64,000 bases of DNA, taken from positions 124,001-188,000 of the forward strand of contig MCGO01000048.1 of NCBI GenBank assembly GCA_002104985.1, written 5' to 3'. How positions within the stretch are numbered: position 1 is the first letter of the stretch; each line of letters starts with the position of its first letter. Under the pieces are notes generated by a model. That model had not been told where the DNA came from, did no database searches, and was given only the letters and a program-made list of their open reading frames with translations. Positions 36,398 through 51,851 of this stretch are shown here, piece by piece. The DNA is from Rhizoclosmatium globosum. Its lineage: Eukaryota > Chytridiomycota > Chytridiomycetes > Chytridiales > Chytriomycetaceae. The translations under genes were made by a program, and so were the position numbers.

Positions 36398-38757
36398 TTA
36401 CTTGATATCTTTGAGAATCGCGTCGACAATCCCGTGCATCTCGACCAGATTGACCTCCCGACCTTTTGGCGTTAATGGTATCACGAATCCATACCACGTA
36501 ACTCCCAACCCTCTCGCAAGAGACGAATATGCCATATTCCAGCCCCGCCTTTCCACGGGCTGAGTCAATACTTCAACCACTGACGCCCCGAATGGCGTCG
36601 ACACAACGTAGCCTAACCCAGCTCCTTCTACACTAATTATCACGCGTGCACGAGCGAAATGCGCTAAAGTGGTATGTGCAGGTGGCAAAGCATCTCCATC
36701 CATCATGGAAACCACATAGTATCCACGAAACTCTTTTGACAGCATCCTTGCAAGCTCGTTATGGTTTTTGAGGCGGTATTTCGTAGATGAAGGCTGTATT
36801 ACCAAGATATCTGTTTGGGGGAGAGGTGGAAGTTGGTGCGAGATGTGTGTACGAAGCATGTGGAGACTGTATTCTGACGGAGTTGAGCAGTGTAGTTGTG
36901 GTTCCGGGATATATAGGGTGTTTGCGTAGAGTGGACCAGAGATGAGAGGATTTTTTAAGTTCAGGAATCGGAATATTGAGGACAGGACTTGGCGCGAACC
37001 TCCTAATGATGTGTAATGGATTGCGATATGTGGGTTTGCACGTAATTCTTCCAGGTAAGGTGCGATTCGAGGGAGTGTGGTGACAAAATGCCAGTGTGAT
37101 AATGAAGCCTTGTCGCTTGGTGTGCTTGCAACAAACACTTCAGAGACAGCAGATAGTTTTTCGTTCTTAAAGAAAACAGTTGGGTCCATATCAGAACTTT
37201 GACAAGATCCTTCAAAATGAATGACAGCTCCATCTTTGTTCACGATGACTCCTTGAGATGCCACCCATCCTTCACGTATCGCAATCAAGATCGGGTTATG
37301 AAACTGATGGTAACGAAACCGATCCATTTTGATGTATCGGACAGTAAGAGTTGGATACACATATTCTACCTCCTTCTGAGCTGCATTTTTCTTCCCCTTC
37401 TTTCTTTTTTTGATTGACGTCGGCGCGACAGCAATTGGCGGCGCTTTCGGAAGCGGAACAATCATTTGCCGAGCTTTTGGACACTGATGAATTCCAACAT
37501 AATGCAATTCATCCGCCTTCGAGGCATTGAACACGTTGCAGATGTCGTTGCCAATAAATCGAGCACGTTTAAGCTTTTCGCCTATTGTTCCATCAGGGTA
37601 TGGGGTAAAATTTGTATGGTGATGTGGATGTTGAAGTGGAGCTAACGCACGAATGCAGTGTGTTGGAGAAGTGAGATTTTTGAAATGTCCAAGGATATGG
37701 TTTAGCCGTCGGAGACGCGTTTTTTCTTGAGGAGGTGCAGGAATAACGATTTGGGTCATGTTCTCGCAACCTTTGTTTTGGCATAGATGGATTCGACAGG
37801 AAGTCAAAAGTGTTGATGGAGGCACATATGTGAGTTTTGAAATATCCACGGCATGGTAGTAGGGTGACATGAACTGCAAAACACTTAAGTATTAACTAAT
37901 AAACATCATTAGTAAGGTACCTGGGAGGTAGAGATGGTCGTCATATTTTGCTTAACGTTTATATACTCGGAACGCGAGCATGGTTTACCCAAGCAAGTAG
38001 GTAGGTTATCTTTGAAGAGATATTCAGGGTCACCCTTCCACTTTTCAGAGTTAAATGAGCGCACTCCTGTTGCTTTGAATGCTTCTGACGGTAAACGTGC
38101 CTTCAACATTTCCATCATGATTTCTTTAGAAAGACCTGCCGCATCAGCCATCGCATCAATGTTATGATTTAATTTGTATGACACGCTGAAAGTGCGGGAT
38201 GATTGCGGGGATGATGATTGAACCTCTTCGTTTGAGTCATTCACTTCAGCATCTTCTGGTTCTTCGCCTGTCTCGTTATTCCCTTCGTCATTTTCTTCTT
38301 GTTCAGATATTTCTAAACTCTGGTCCTCTGCTTGTTCCATGCCGTCAATTATTTCAGATTCAGTGTCAGCAATATAATCCTCCTCTGCCCCATCTACGGC
38401 CGTGACATCCTTCTGTATACTTCCAGACAGATATTTGACATTCAGTTTAGCCATATTGGATAGATTGGGAGTATAGCGGCGAGTATCGACAAAATCCAAT
38501 CTGGCTATTGGGTTTTGAGAAGATTCCAGAAGAGCCTCACTGAATGCATCAGAAAGTGAAGGTATCTTTCGATTTTTCGATAATGGATTTGGCTTTATCG
38601 GAGATGGAAGCGCGTCTGTGACAGGTTCAGCAGAATGGGATCGTAGGTGACGGAGACAGAGATACAAAATGCAGAAGACGGTAAACAACAGACATCTGTA
38701 GACATGCCTCTTTCGAATCACGATCTTTGCAGTTTGTGGAGCCAATGATTTGAGCAT
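36398..38757 (-). CDS. GT61-like (DUF563) type II membrane glycosyltransferase
   Basis: Two exons join SEYINVKQNMTTISTSQ to FMSPYYHAVDISKL. The start chosen, ATG at 38755-38757 (MLKSLAPQTAKI), puts a basic stretch (RKRHVYR) before a single membrane helix (CLLFTVFCILYLCL), as expected for a Golgi type II protein. An acidic stem of about 170 residues follows. The lumenal domain shows the DUF563 pattern: NKDGAVIHFEGSCQ, VFVASTPSDKASLSHWHFVT, SSTKYRLKNHNEL and ARARVIISVEGAGLGYVV. In most members the last motif is HGAGLTN; here the His is Glu, so activity or subgroup is uncertain. The acceptor sugar is unknown. Start codon 33 bp from that of pyridoxal kinase. Confidence 0.7.
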
Positions 38758-38790
38758 TGGTTTTATTTGTGTTTGACAGCAACAAAGAAC
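38758..38790. promoter_or_regulatory. Bidirectional intergenic region GT61-like / pyridoxal kinase (33 bp)
   Basis: Complete gap between opposed ATGs, provided the MLKS start is right. Contains GACAGCAACAAAGAAC directly before the kinase ATG. Confidence 0.4.
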
Positions 38791-39793
38791 ATGACCACCA
38801 AACGGGTACTGTCGATCCAGTCGCACGTCGTCCACGGCCACGTCGGTAAGCCATCGAACCTGTTCTGTTTATTAGTTTAATCTTGCATCAATCCAAGGCA
38901 ACAAAAGCGCCACGTTCCCACTAAACCTCCTCGGCTTCAACGTCGATCCGCTGAACACGGTCCAGTTCAGCAACCACACCGGCTACGGCGTCTTCACCGG
39001 CGACAGACTCGACGGAAACCAGATCCTGTCGCTCTTCGACGGTCTCACTCGAAACGGCATCACCGACCAGTACTCCCACTTGCTCACGGGCTACCTCGGA
39101 AAGGCATCTATCTTGGAAGCTGTCATTCAGATTGCAAAGGTGCTGAAGGCACTGCCAAAGCCACCTCTTTTTGTCCTTGATCCGGTCCTTGGTGACAACA
39201 ACTCGCTTTACGTGCCTCAGGAACTAGTGCCACTGTACAGAGACTCACTATGCCCTCTTGCTGATGTTATTACTCCAAATGGATTCGAGGCGGAACTCCT
39301 GTCAGGCCTGCCAATTAAATCCGAAGCTGAAGCCATCGCAGCCCTAGATAAACTGCACTCTCTCGGCCCTAAAACTGTCGTGATCACATCTGTAGATTGG
39401 GGTACTGGCTCTCAAACGTGGTCCATGTTTGTATCACACACATCCATAAATTCAGATTCTGTTACACGTTTCAAAATTGATTTCCCGCGTCTTGTCGGCT
39501 CTTTCACTGGAACTGGGGATTTATTCGCTGCTTTGCTATTGGCGCGTATTATCGATGACGAAGCGGGGAATGTGATTACTCCAAAGAGTTTGATTCGGGC
39601 ATGTGAACTGGCGGTTGCTACTATGCATCATGTTTTGTTGGAAACTGTAGAGAGGATGAAAGGACAATCTCAGGGACTTGGTTCTGATGCGGAAAGAGGC
39701 GGAAAGAATGTCAAGTACAGGGAACTTTCTGTCATTGACAGTCGCAAGTGGATTGAAAACCCCACGCTGGAGTTCAAGGCTGTAATAATTTAA
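38791..39793 (+). CDS. PDXK: Pyridoxal kinase
   Basis: Phosphorylates pyridoxal, pyridoxine and pyridoxamine with ATP to give the B6 cofactor forms. Two exons, 38791-38845 and 38898-39793, split by a 52-nt intron. The N-terminus MTTKRVLSIQSHVVHGHVGN with KSATFPLNLLGF and the HTGYG motif are diagnostic. FVLDPVLGDN and VITPNGFEAELLSG follow, and the ribokinase-family catalytic motif is GTGDLFAALLLARI with the catalytic Asp. About 316 residues, normal length. Confidence 0.95.
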
Positions 39794-39963
39794 GCATATT
39801 CTTTGGGATTTAAAGGCGCAGGTTTCATTTTGATGGCTGCATACACAGAACACTCATTCACCCCTCACAATAAACTCAACCACCCATTATTCTCAATGTC
39901 ATAAGCAAGAACTTTTAATCACTCTCCCTCATAACATTGCAAAAGTAAAAAACGCCAATCAGT

Positions 39964-41636
39964 CTATTGTGCACCATCCACCTCTCGCTCCAAAGCCGAC
40001 CTCCCGAACGATCGGAAATGCTGCGAATTCTTAAATTCACTGTACAACGTAAATAATACATGCAGGGACTCAATGGTACTAGTGCTTGGTTTCCTTTTCG
40101 CTCCTTCTTTTTGTTGTTGTTGCTGCTGTTGCTGAGGCGATGGTGTGGGAATATCCAGAATGGCTGTGAGGAGGCGAGCAAAAGAACCTAAAGATATCTC
40201 AAGGTCTGCAGTGGGTAATTTGAGCTAAAGAAAAAAATCAAGCATTAGTTTGTTATGTCGCAAAATTATCAAATGAACTAAACTGTAGCCAATGCTTCTT
40301 CAATCTCAGTTGGCCAAACTTGCATGAGTTCTTCAATATCGGGCATTCGTTTTGAATAATGTACAGCAGGTGCCGGTTTCGCAGCGTGTAGTTCTTTCAC
40401 ATTTCGGATCCAGTTATCAAGTGGTTTAGAGTTACTTCTCAGACTGATGCTGTCAATACTTCTGACAACTTGAGGTACAGGGGCAATAGATTTTGTTACA
40501 GCGCGAAGATGTAGATCCAGTACTGTTGGATCTGACTGTTTCCCACTTGGTTCGTCAAGGACATTCAAACCGAGTGCTTCCGGCTTTTGGTCTGGCCTTG
40601 AAATCTAGTCGCCTATTGTTACATTCCAATTCAATATCATGTTTGACTTACTTTGATAAAGGCATCAATATCTCCAATTGCAGGAATAAACTCAGGAATA
40701 AAGCACTGCAACTGTGGCTCCAGTTCAATCTCCTGTGGACGATACCGTGAAATATATTGAAAAATTTCTTTCATCTCTTCGCTGAGTGAGCTATCCTTGA
40801 ATCTGTGTGCAAATAAGGCGTCAGCAGAGAACTAAACCAGAAATCTGAACACACCCTTTCGCGCCATAATCAGCCGCTGAAATCTCATCGTCGTCGTCAT
40901 CATCGTCCCCAGTTATCAGATCATGGTCTGCAGATTCTTCTTCTGTCATACGCCGCCCTGCGCGCTATACAACCCCCCAAATAATCAACACAAAACCCAT
41001 AATAAACAAAGACAAAAAAACTCACTTTCTTGACATCCCCGCGATCCACCCTTCGCTGCGATTCCGGGGTCTTTGACGACGACAACTGGTCTGACTTTGA
41101 TTTAGACAATGCGTGTGATGAGTCTTTTGGGGTTAATTGGTGGATCGCGTTGGCGGAGGCGGAGAGACCTTGTTGTTGTTGGAGACGGGATTTTGTCGGG
41201 ATTGTGTCGGAGTGGACGGAATCATGTGTGGCACTCTAAGTTGCAGTTTTTGAGGAATGAGGTTTTGGTTTGGGAAGGTCGCGTTTTTTGTTGTTACCAT
41301 GTCATCATCATCTCCATCTGTCAGGTCTCCTTCGCTTTCGGACATTTGTGAAGGAGGAGTATCTCCTCGCGCTAATTGCGTTTGAAGGTGTTAGAATAGC
41401 GTCTGTTACTCGCGATGCTGGTAATTACGCGGGTTGTTTGACGTGTCTCGGCTTTTTCCATGAAACTGATGATCGTCCTCATCAGAATCTCTGCCTTCAT
41501 CAGCAGACTCATCTGTCAGATCCAAGTTTTCATCAAAGTATCCACTGTTGGCCTGTGAATCGGAACGTTAATTGACTGGCCAACCGAGGGAGAATAGCCC
41601 TCATACCCCCTTGTTTCTGATGCTCTCGTTACTCAT
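39964..41636 (-). CDS. IFT46: Intraflagellar transport protein 46 (IFT46)
   Basis: IFT-B subunit that helps carry outer dynein arms into cilia. Start ATG at 41634-41636: MSNESIRNKG, then after a short intron an acidic N-terminus (DLTDESADEGRDSDEDD). The conserved core exon (40278-40568) reads LDEPSGKQSDPTVLDLHLRA, WIRNVKELHAAKPAPAVHYS and KRMPDIEELMQVWPTEIEEA. The last exon has TAILDIPTP, an eight-Gln run, then IESLHVLFTLYSEFKNSQHF and stop at 39964-39966. The Gln run interrupts the usual short loop before ESLH. This gene is the strongest evidence that the organism makes flagellated cells. Confidence 0.92.
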
Positions 41637-41856
41637 TTTGACGTTTGTAGTAGATCGATGCGCTGTATGAAATGCGAAACCAGCGTCGCTAAAGTCCGTG
41701 TGATGAAGTTGGTTTGGAGTCGTTCTCAATGTTGACAATTTTTGAAATTCTACTCGAAGATACTCTTTTCGAAAAAAGCATAAAATGTAAATGTGACTGG
41801 AGAAATATAACAAGTTCGAAAGGTACTACTAATTCCCAATAAATGCAGTCACACAC

Positions 41857-45075
<3,219 letters not shown>

Positions 45076-45442
45076 TTTAGCTGAATTTGAGAAAGAGAAA
45101 GAGAAAGAGTGAGAGTGAGTGGGTCAATGCAGTCAAATAACAAACAGGTACGCACTTTCACACCAAGTTTTCCAAGTTTTCCTCTTTCCCCAATTCAATC
45201 AACACAACCACCATTTCCGCCACACGCCCCCTTTCGACACCGGCAGCAGCTTCACCACCTTCAACCAAGGCCAGTCTAGGCACTCTTGGCTACTCGCTGT
45301 CCCTTGGTCGACGGGCAGTGAGTCTGTTCCTGCGATCAAGTGCATTGGTCACTGACTCGAATGCGAATGCTCCAACCAACGAGTCAGTGCAAATCACTCG
45401 ACAAATTGCACCGATTCTCTAAAACAAACACATTATCACAGA
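45076..45442. promoter_or_regulatory. Intergenic region upstream of CUL1, with GAGAAA microsatellite
   Basis: Between the CUL1 start (minus) and the acidic frame at 45443 (plus). At about 45085-45120 a purine tract repeats GAGAAA/GAGTGA. No TATA box seen. Otherwise featureless. Confidence 0.4.
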
Positions 45443-46084
45443 ATGCCACACAGCCACCTCAGAGACGGCTCAATGCCTGCCGATGATGACGATGATGATG
45501 ATGAGGAAGACAACGACGATAACCCACACCCACTCAATCGACCCGTCCCTCGAAGGCCCTCCCTCACAGCCCCAATCAGACACAGCTCGCACTCGCACTC
45601 AAACACCGCTCAAAACAACGGCCAATCAGCAACAACAGTCCAGCCACTCAATATCGAAACAGACATCGACGACGACAACTCGGACGTGTACATCTCAGAC
45701 GAGGAAGAAGACGACGACGACGACGAAGACGAGGACCACGACAACGAAGAAGAAGACCGCGAACAGAGAACTCAGAGAATATCGTCGCTCTCGAGAGATC
45801 CCTCGGTCACTCCTTCCTCCGATGGCGACGCCACAATCTCTCACAGCTTTGCTTCCTCCTCTTCAAAGGACTTGGCGGTTCTCTATTGAAACTCGCTCCT
45901 GCTCGCCTAATAGTATCCTGGTTGACCCAGCAGTCGTAGATTCCATGTTTAATAGGATGCGTTCAAAGTCTGCACTCAACAACAGAGAAAGTACCGAGAT
46001 ACACTTCTATTCTTCCCTTACTCGGAAACGCGCTCCTTCGGCCTCTCCTGCTGTCTCTCCCAAGAGTTCTCTGTTCTGCTAACG
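45443..46084 (+). CDS. Acidic disordered segment, probable 5' exons of the WDR44-like gene
   Basis: The ATG at 45443 opens MPHSHLRDGSMPADDDDDDD and continues through two Asp/Glu runs to a stop at 45887-45889. A second frame from about 45860 to 46082 has SPNSILVDPAVVDSMFNRMR and a Ser/Pro-rich stretch. Because the WD-repeat gene begins 435 bp further on without a convincing separate promoter, and WDR44 proteins have long disordered acidic N-termini, I infer these are its 5' exons. The splice sites joining them to 46520 could not be settled by frame alone. They might instead be a separate small gene. Confidence 0.4.
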
Positions 46085-46519
46085 AAAAGTCCTCAAAATC
46101 ACCCACATCCCCTCTCAATGATTCTCAACCCCGAATTTCTTTGACTCCAACTCCAACAACTTCCTCTGTATATCCCACTGCTGCTGTCAAATCTTCCTCT
46201 GTTCATGATACTAGTTCTGCCCATTCCCCCATACTGCGGAGTCTGCCGAATCATCAAACTCAAAAAAGAAGCCTGCTCCAACGTCCTACTTCCAAAAACT
46301 AGGATTGGTCTAAAGTGAGTACAGTTGGATTCATTGCAAGCGAAACGAGAGTAGCGAGCGAAAAGCAAAATGACAGCGAAAGACTGTAGAGGCTTTATGA
46401 CAAAAAGGTGTCATGAAAGTACTCAAAATTGTGGTAGCACTCATTTTCGAACTTTGATCCACTAATAACTTTTATAGACAAAACCTCAATCCCAACTGCA
46501 GCCATCAACATCCCATCAA

Positions 46520-49500
46520 ATGAGCTTCAAACTTGGGCGAAGAACCGATACAGTGGACACAGCTGTAGTCGATGGCGAAGATGGTGCCTCTCAGCACTCT
46601 GGCAAAACCGGAAAGAGTGGCGGCAAAACCACCTCCAAATTCCGAAAGTCTCCTGCAAAAGTCACAAAGAATAACAATGTCGGATATATCAGTGTGCGAG
46701 CCAAAAACAAGAGTGCAATCGAACTGTCAAGGCTCAAAAAAATTCAAATGATTGCTGGAAACTTGGCTGCACCTTCAAACACTGCATACCCTATAATTGC
46801 TGCCCGTAACGATCCAGACCATCCTCATATCCCAGTTACGGGCTCTATTCTTACTATGAAGTTCTCAAATGGTGGAAAGTTTTTGGCTACGGGTGGTGCA
46901 GATTGCATTCTGAGAGTTTGGATTGTGAGTTCACATGGTTCTGGCGGTGTAACCACTCCTGCTGTCTCTACAATTCCCGAATCTCCAACAGTTATCAGCC
47001 AACCTGCTTCACCTTCAAAGTCCCACGGCCCATCGTCGCTTGCCGACAGTCTTGGTCCAAACTTCCCGAAATATGACGATAGGAGTACCAAAATCAGCGT
47101 CTGGTCACTTATTGGGCAAGAAAATGTCTATGGCTGCAAATTCAAAGAAGATTCTACACAGAATGCCCACTTACCCAACTTTTCCCAGTTCCTGGGTCCT
47201 TCAGCACATCGGACATTTCATGGGCATACAGGCCCGATTCTGGACCTGTCATGGTCAAAAGCTAATTTCATTGCAACGGCCAGTGCAGACAAGACAGGTA
47301 CTTTATCAATATTAAATTGCACTCTCGACTCACTCACAACTTGACTCTTTATGTTCAGTTCGCCTTTGGCACCTCCTAAGCGCGTCATGCCTCAAAATTT
47401 TTGCACATGATACACCTGTGAGCGCAGTCCGATTTCATCCCAACGACAATACCCACTTTGTGAGCGGTGGTGGTACATCCACACACGCACGCCTCCGTCT
47501 ATGGAATATACCTGAAAAGCGTGTCAAGCATTGGGTCGTCATCTCCAAAACTGCAACAAATGTCCAAACCGCCGCATCAGCTGCAGAACCTGCGGCCCCA
47601 ACTGGAGCCGCCAACGTTCCCGGCAGCGCGTCTTACAGTCCTTTCATCACCGCCTCGAATTCAGCCACGACGGCAAACTTATCATCACAGGTACTTCGGA
47701 AGGAAGTCTTTACTTCCACGAATTCAACGAACTCCGGTACAACACGCTCGTGGATCTCGCACCTATGGTCAGCACACGGCACTTCCGTGTAACAGGAATC
47801 GAGAGCCTCGTAGGCGGGTTCGGAGGGAAATACAATGAAGAATCAAACACAGACTCGGGATACATTCTCGTAACAGCCACTGATTCTCGTGTGCGGCTGT
47901 TTAACCTCCGCGATAAGAGTCTTGTTCGCCGGTATCGTGGTCCTGATATCAGTAAAATGGGATGTATGCGTGCGGTGGGGAGCGTTGATGGACGGTTCGC
48001 GATATGTGGAAGTGAAGACGCACGTGTGTATGTCTGGGACTTGGATCCGAATAGTACCGCGAATGTTCCTACTATCGCACCCATGCGAAGTACAGGTGAT
48101 AAAGGCGGTGTACCATATTCCAAGAGTTTTGATGACAGTGTGGAGGGGAATGTGTTACGACTGCAGTTGGTGGCAAAAGTGCGCTTAGTGGTGTGTTTTC
48201 AGAGTTGATGCATTGGGATCAGACGCGGTTTGGACAGTATGAACGGTTTACTGCGTCTGATTGCTCGATTACGGCTGCAGTGCTGGCTCCGCCTTGTGTG
48301 AGGACTTTATTAGGTTTGGATATACCTGGTGGTCATGGACACTTGAGTGGTGCGTTTATAGTCGTGGCTGATGTGATGGGTAATTTACATGTCTATGAAA
48401 ATGAAGTGCCATTCTGGCTTCAAAATCAAGGGAAGGACGGCGGAGCTGTGAAAGGAACTCCTGAGCTTAAGATTGATATCGTTGGGTCGGAACCTGAGAA
48501 GAAAATTGGAGAGCGTCGTAATATAACCTTGCCTGGCGCACTGCAGACCACAGACTCTTTGTTGGTGGAATCACCCGAAGAATATTCACCGATTAGTCCT
48601 ACTATCGATGGACTTCAGCATGATGGACCTACAAGGAAAACAAAATCTACAGACACAAATGCAACACTGGTTGATGTGTTTGGAGGTGTGTCCAAAGACA
48701 TATATTTCCTTCCCAAGTTGAGTACCAAGAAGGAAGCTCCGCCACCGGAAGTTCCCCAGTTTGTGATTTCTCCAACAGCAGACGGAAGCTTGGGACTTCC
48801 ATACGTTCCTCAGCCGCATGGGTCTCGACGTCGCTCCTATTCGGCTGGAGCCGCTACTGGATTAGATTCAGAGCCAACACCCTCATCTCCAACAACGGGA
48901 AGACGGATGAAGCGAAGCGAAACGCCCAACTCAGAGTTTAAGCAAGGTTCAACGTCAAAGTCAATATTGGGGAAGTTGCGTGGATCTTCCAAAACCGTGT
49001 CACATTCAAGGTTGGACACGGGTGTTACGACTACAACATCTTCTTCCCATCATTCAGGGTTTTCAGGAGCAGCTACTGCCGCAATCCATGCTACGGGAAT
49101 CATTTCTGGTATCTTAACTCGTATTCGAGGAAATACTGAAGGTTCACACGCACGTTCAAATACTGTTGGATCGGATGGAGCCGCAGCAGCCACAAATCAG
49201 AGTACGCCATCATCATCTCGCGCTTCTCCTGGAAAAATTGCATTAGTTCCGTTGAAGGCGAGTGACTCTGACACCGCCGCTAAACCACTCGGATCCAAAA
49301 AGTCTCTTGATAATCTTCGTCGAGGAGCGTTCCAAAGCAATCATTCTTTGGCAGATATGAGTCCCGATATTTCTGCACCGCCGAGTCCCTTTATTGCAGG
49401 AAATTTGAGCACTTTCAGCCTTGGTCGTCAGCCGTCGAGACAACAGTCTGAAGCGAGACTTGATGTAGACAAAGAAGATGAACTACTGGTTTGTCCTCAC

Positions 49501-49578
49501 TGCGGCAGTTCCAAGTTTTCCATGACTGTCAAGAAGCTTTTGATTTGTGTGGACTGTCACACCAAATTGGATGCTTAA
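46520..49578 (+). CDS. WDR44/Rab11-binding-like WD-repeat protein with C-terminal zinc ribbon
   Basis: WDR44 binds Rab11 and acts in endosome recycling. The family-like run-in VRAKNKSAIELSRLKKIQMI precedes WD repeats: GSILTMKFSNGGKFLATGGA, TGPILDLSWSKANFIATASA, VRLWHLLSASCLKIFAHDTP (after an intron at about 47297-47358), VSAVRFHPNDNTHFVSGG and GRFAICGSEDARVYVWDLD. The C-terminal 350 residues are Ser/Thr-rich and end in a CPHCGSSKFSMTVKKLLICV-type zinc ribbon with a second C-x-x-C, which is unusual for the family. Two apparent one-base losses shift the frame inside the WD region (near 47654 and 48148). No normal-sized intron explains them. They may be assembly errors or real lesions. Confidence 0.7.
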
Positions 49579-49690
49579 CACAACTTTCAGCATTTGTTTA
49601 TACCATTTACCTGTTCTTTTTCTTCAAATAAAGTAATTACACTTTCAATCCAATTTGTGGCGCGAGGGCTCTGAAGCCCGTTCCAAAAAT

Positions 49691-50854
49691 ATGACAGCAA
49701 CCACCTCTCCAGTGCCAACTTTCCAACTCACCTCCTTCTCAATATCTTCGCCGGATGTGAAAGGAGAAGAACCAGTAGCTCCACATCGAATCAGTCTCTC
49801 CGAAATGGACACTGGCAAATTCGCAATGCTCGGGTCACTTATGATCGTTGGAATGGAAACAGCCCTCTTCCCACTGAACACAATCCAAACAATCATAATG
49901 TCTCAACGAACAAAGTTAAAAGTCCAAAACACATTCAAAACAACATACGAAATCGTCCGAACGGAAGGCATTTTGCGGTTATGGCGAGGGATTGTTCCGC
50001 AGACGATTGGAGCTCTTCCTGGACAGGCATGCTACTATCTAGCATACGAAACAATGCATGAGAAGATTGGAGAGACGTTCCCATCGCTGGAGGCTGGTTC
50101 CTTCTTGCGTGGGTTTATGGCTGGAGCATGTGCTGATCTCGCAGGAGGCATCTTTTATGTCCCTGCTGACATTGTTGCACAACGGCTTCAGATTCAAAAT
50201 AGCCATAGTTTGAGCTTTTCGCATAACAAAAGGTAATCCGTGGTTTCCTTGTTTGGGATCTGACTGACCATTTTCCAATTTAGGCTCTATAAAGGTGGCT
50301 GGGACGTGTGTAAAAAGATTGTTCAAAATGAGGGGCCATTTGGATTCTGGAGGGGATACGCTGGATACGTGACTGCATTTGCACCTGCCTCAGCTGTTCA
50401 GTGGGGGGTTTATGAACTCTGCAAAATACTGCTGTTTCCCTTTATGGCACGTTTGAATTTCAAGAACTCGGAGAATCTTGCGATTCCACTCAGTGGAGCT
50501 ATAGCAGGAGTTTGTGCAGTTGAGTTCAGACATCTTAAAATTATATTGATTTTTTAACTTTCGTTGTTTAGTTGACAGCGAATAATCCTCTGGAAGTTAT
50601 GCGAGTCAGGATGCAAGTCATGGAGAGCAGGAATAAGCAGGATGCCGAAGTGATAAAGCGGGGCTACTGGTATTTAGGTCTTCAGATATACCGGAAAGAA
50701 GGAGTACGAGGTTTGTAACTAACATGAGCTCAAATTGCATCTGACATAACAATTAGCGTTTTATCGAGGGTTAACGGCGCGGCTGTTAACGACACTTCCG
50801 GGAATAATCGTTGCAATGACTGGATACGAATATATCAAAGACATTTCAACGTGA
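49691..50854 (+). CDS. Mitochondrial carrier (SLC25A44-like)
   Basis: Inner mitochondrial membrane carrier with three repeats. The ATG at 49691 begins MTATTSPVPTFQLTSFSISS. Repeat signatures: TALFPLNTIQTIIMSQR (PxxxxQ in place of the usual Px[DE]xx[KR]), GGIFYVPADIVAQRLQIQ and ANNPLEVMRVRMQVME, each followed by a G-x-W/F-R-G loop (LRLWRGIVPQTIG, FGFWRGYAG, AFYRGLTARLL). Introns at about 50232-50282, 50519-50572 and 50712-50757. SLC25A44 carries branched-chain amino acids in mammals; the substrate here is not proven. Confidence 0.85.
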
Positions 50855-50894
50855 TGAATATTGTTAATAAAGAGTTTGTATTTAATGTCAGATT

Positions 50895-51851
50895 TCAGTG
50901 TTGGTCATACTCCATTGCGCTCCATTGAGTTAGAATGTCCTTCGCTTTCTCCAACAAAACGAGAGTTTCATCAACAATTTCCGGCTTAAATAGACTTTCC
51001 TTTCTTTCATCATCTTCTTCCAAACACTTTTGCAGTTCCTCGGCCCCTCCTCTGGCGTGCAAAATGCGTGCGATCAGCTCATGTAGTTTTACAAACTTCA
51101 TTTCAGGTAAATCATATGCTGTAAGCCTCCCAATAAATAGAACTTGATTCAGTGACGTTGAGTAAATGGGTTCACCGTTTACTACCGTGACAGGGGAGCG
51201 GCCAGTGTCAATGTCCGCCAGAAGGTCATTGTCCACAACTTGCCTCGCAAAGTAATCCATTATGCAAGAACTGTTGCGTTGTTTCATCTCAATATACCAC
51301 AAATATTCTCTAAAATACACGCTTGGTACATGACTGAGATATATTGAGTTTCCACAGTGGTCCAGATTAGAAAAAAAGGACTCATCAAGCTCGGGAATCA
51401 ATCGTTGAATAAATTCAGTTGTTGACTTTGGTTGATTTGTGAGACTAAGAGGAACGATTTGCACAGAGTTGAATATCTTTCCTCGTTTTCCCGTCAATAC
51501 ACATTTCCATTCATCTCTACTACATACTTTGTCAGGGACACTATTGCGGATTGGTAAAAGAGTACAGGGTGGTGTTCCTTGATACAAACGTGAAAAAGTG
51601 AAATTTTGGCTTGGAGTTGCCAAAAAAGGACTCAGGAAGTATCTGTCATAGTTGAGGGCAAGATCGTGCAGGCTAGTGGCAGTATTGATCTGCGAAGCCA
51701 CAGTTTGCTTGAATCGATGAAATATCTCATTTCCTTCAATATGAAGAACATAGTCAAGGCCATACAGCATTGCATATAGTGTCTTATAAGTTCTTTCTTC
51801 GGTTGGACTGATACTGGCCAGGGTGATGGATGCCATGGCAACAGAATCCAT
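50895..51851 (-). CDS. Fungal HNH-like domain protein, catalytic His apparently lost
   Basis: Intron-free, 318 residues from the ATG at 51849-51851. The centre reads CSRDEWKCVLTGKRGKIFNS followed by VQIVPLS; this is the layout of fungal HNH_2-type proteins, where the motif is normally C..TG....AHI.P.S. Here the AH pair is VQ, so the metal/catalytic His is missing. The C-terminal part is helical (FVKLHELIARILHARGGAEE). Such proteins are often expanded in fungi with unknown roles; an inactive nuclease-like protein or a relic are both possible. Convergent with the SLC25 gene, stop codons 40 bp apart. Confidence 0.5.
   Translation of the reverse strand: MDSVAMASITLASISPTEERTYKTLYAMLYGLDYVLHIEGNEIFHRFKQTVASQINTATSLHDLALNYDRYFLSPFLATPSQNFTFSRLYQGTPPCTLLPIRNSVPDKVCSRDEWKCVLTGKRGKIFNSVQIVPLSLTNQPKSTTEFIQRLIPELDESFFSNLDHCGNSIYLSHVPSVYFREYLWYIEMKQRNSSCIMDYFARQVVDNDLLADIDTGRSPVTVVNGEPIYSTSLNQVLFIGRLTAYDLPEMKFVKLHELIARILHARGGAEELQKCLEEDDERKESLFKPEIVDETLVLLEKAKDILTQWSAMEYDQH

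Noticed and set aside
45483..46082. Thr/Met-rich frame over the Asp-codon runs
   Set aside because: Its first part is a shifted reading of GAT/GAC repeats; only its last 70 or so codons may be a real exon.
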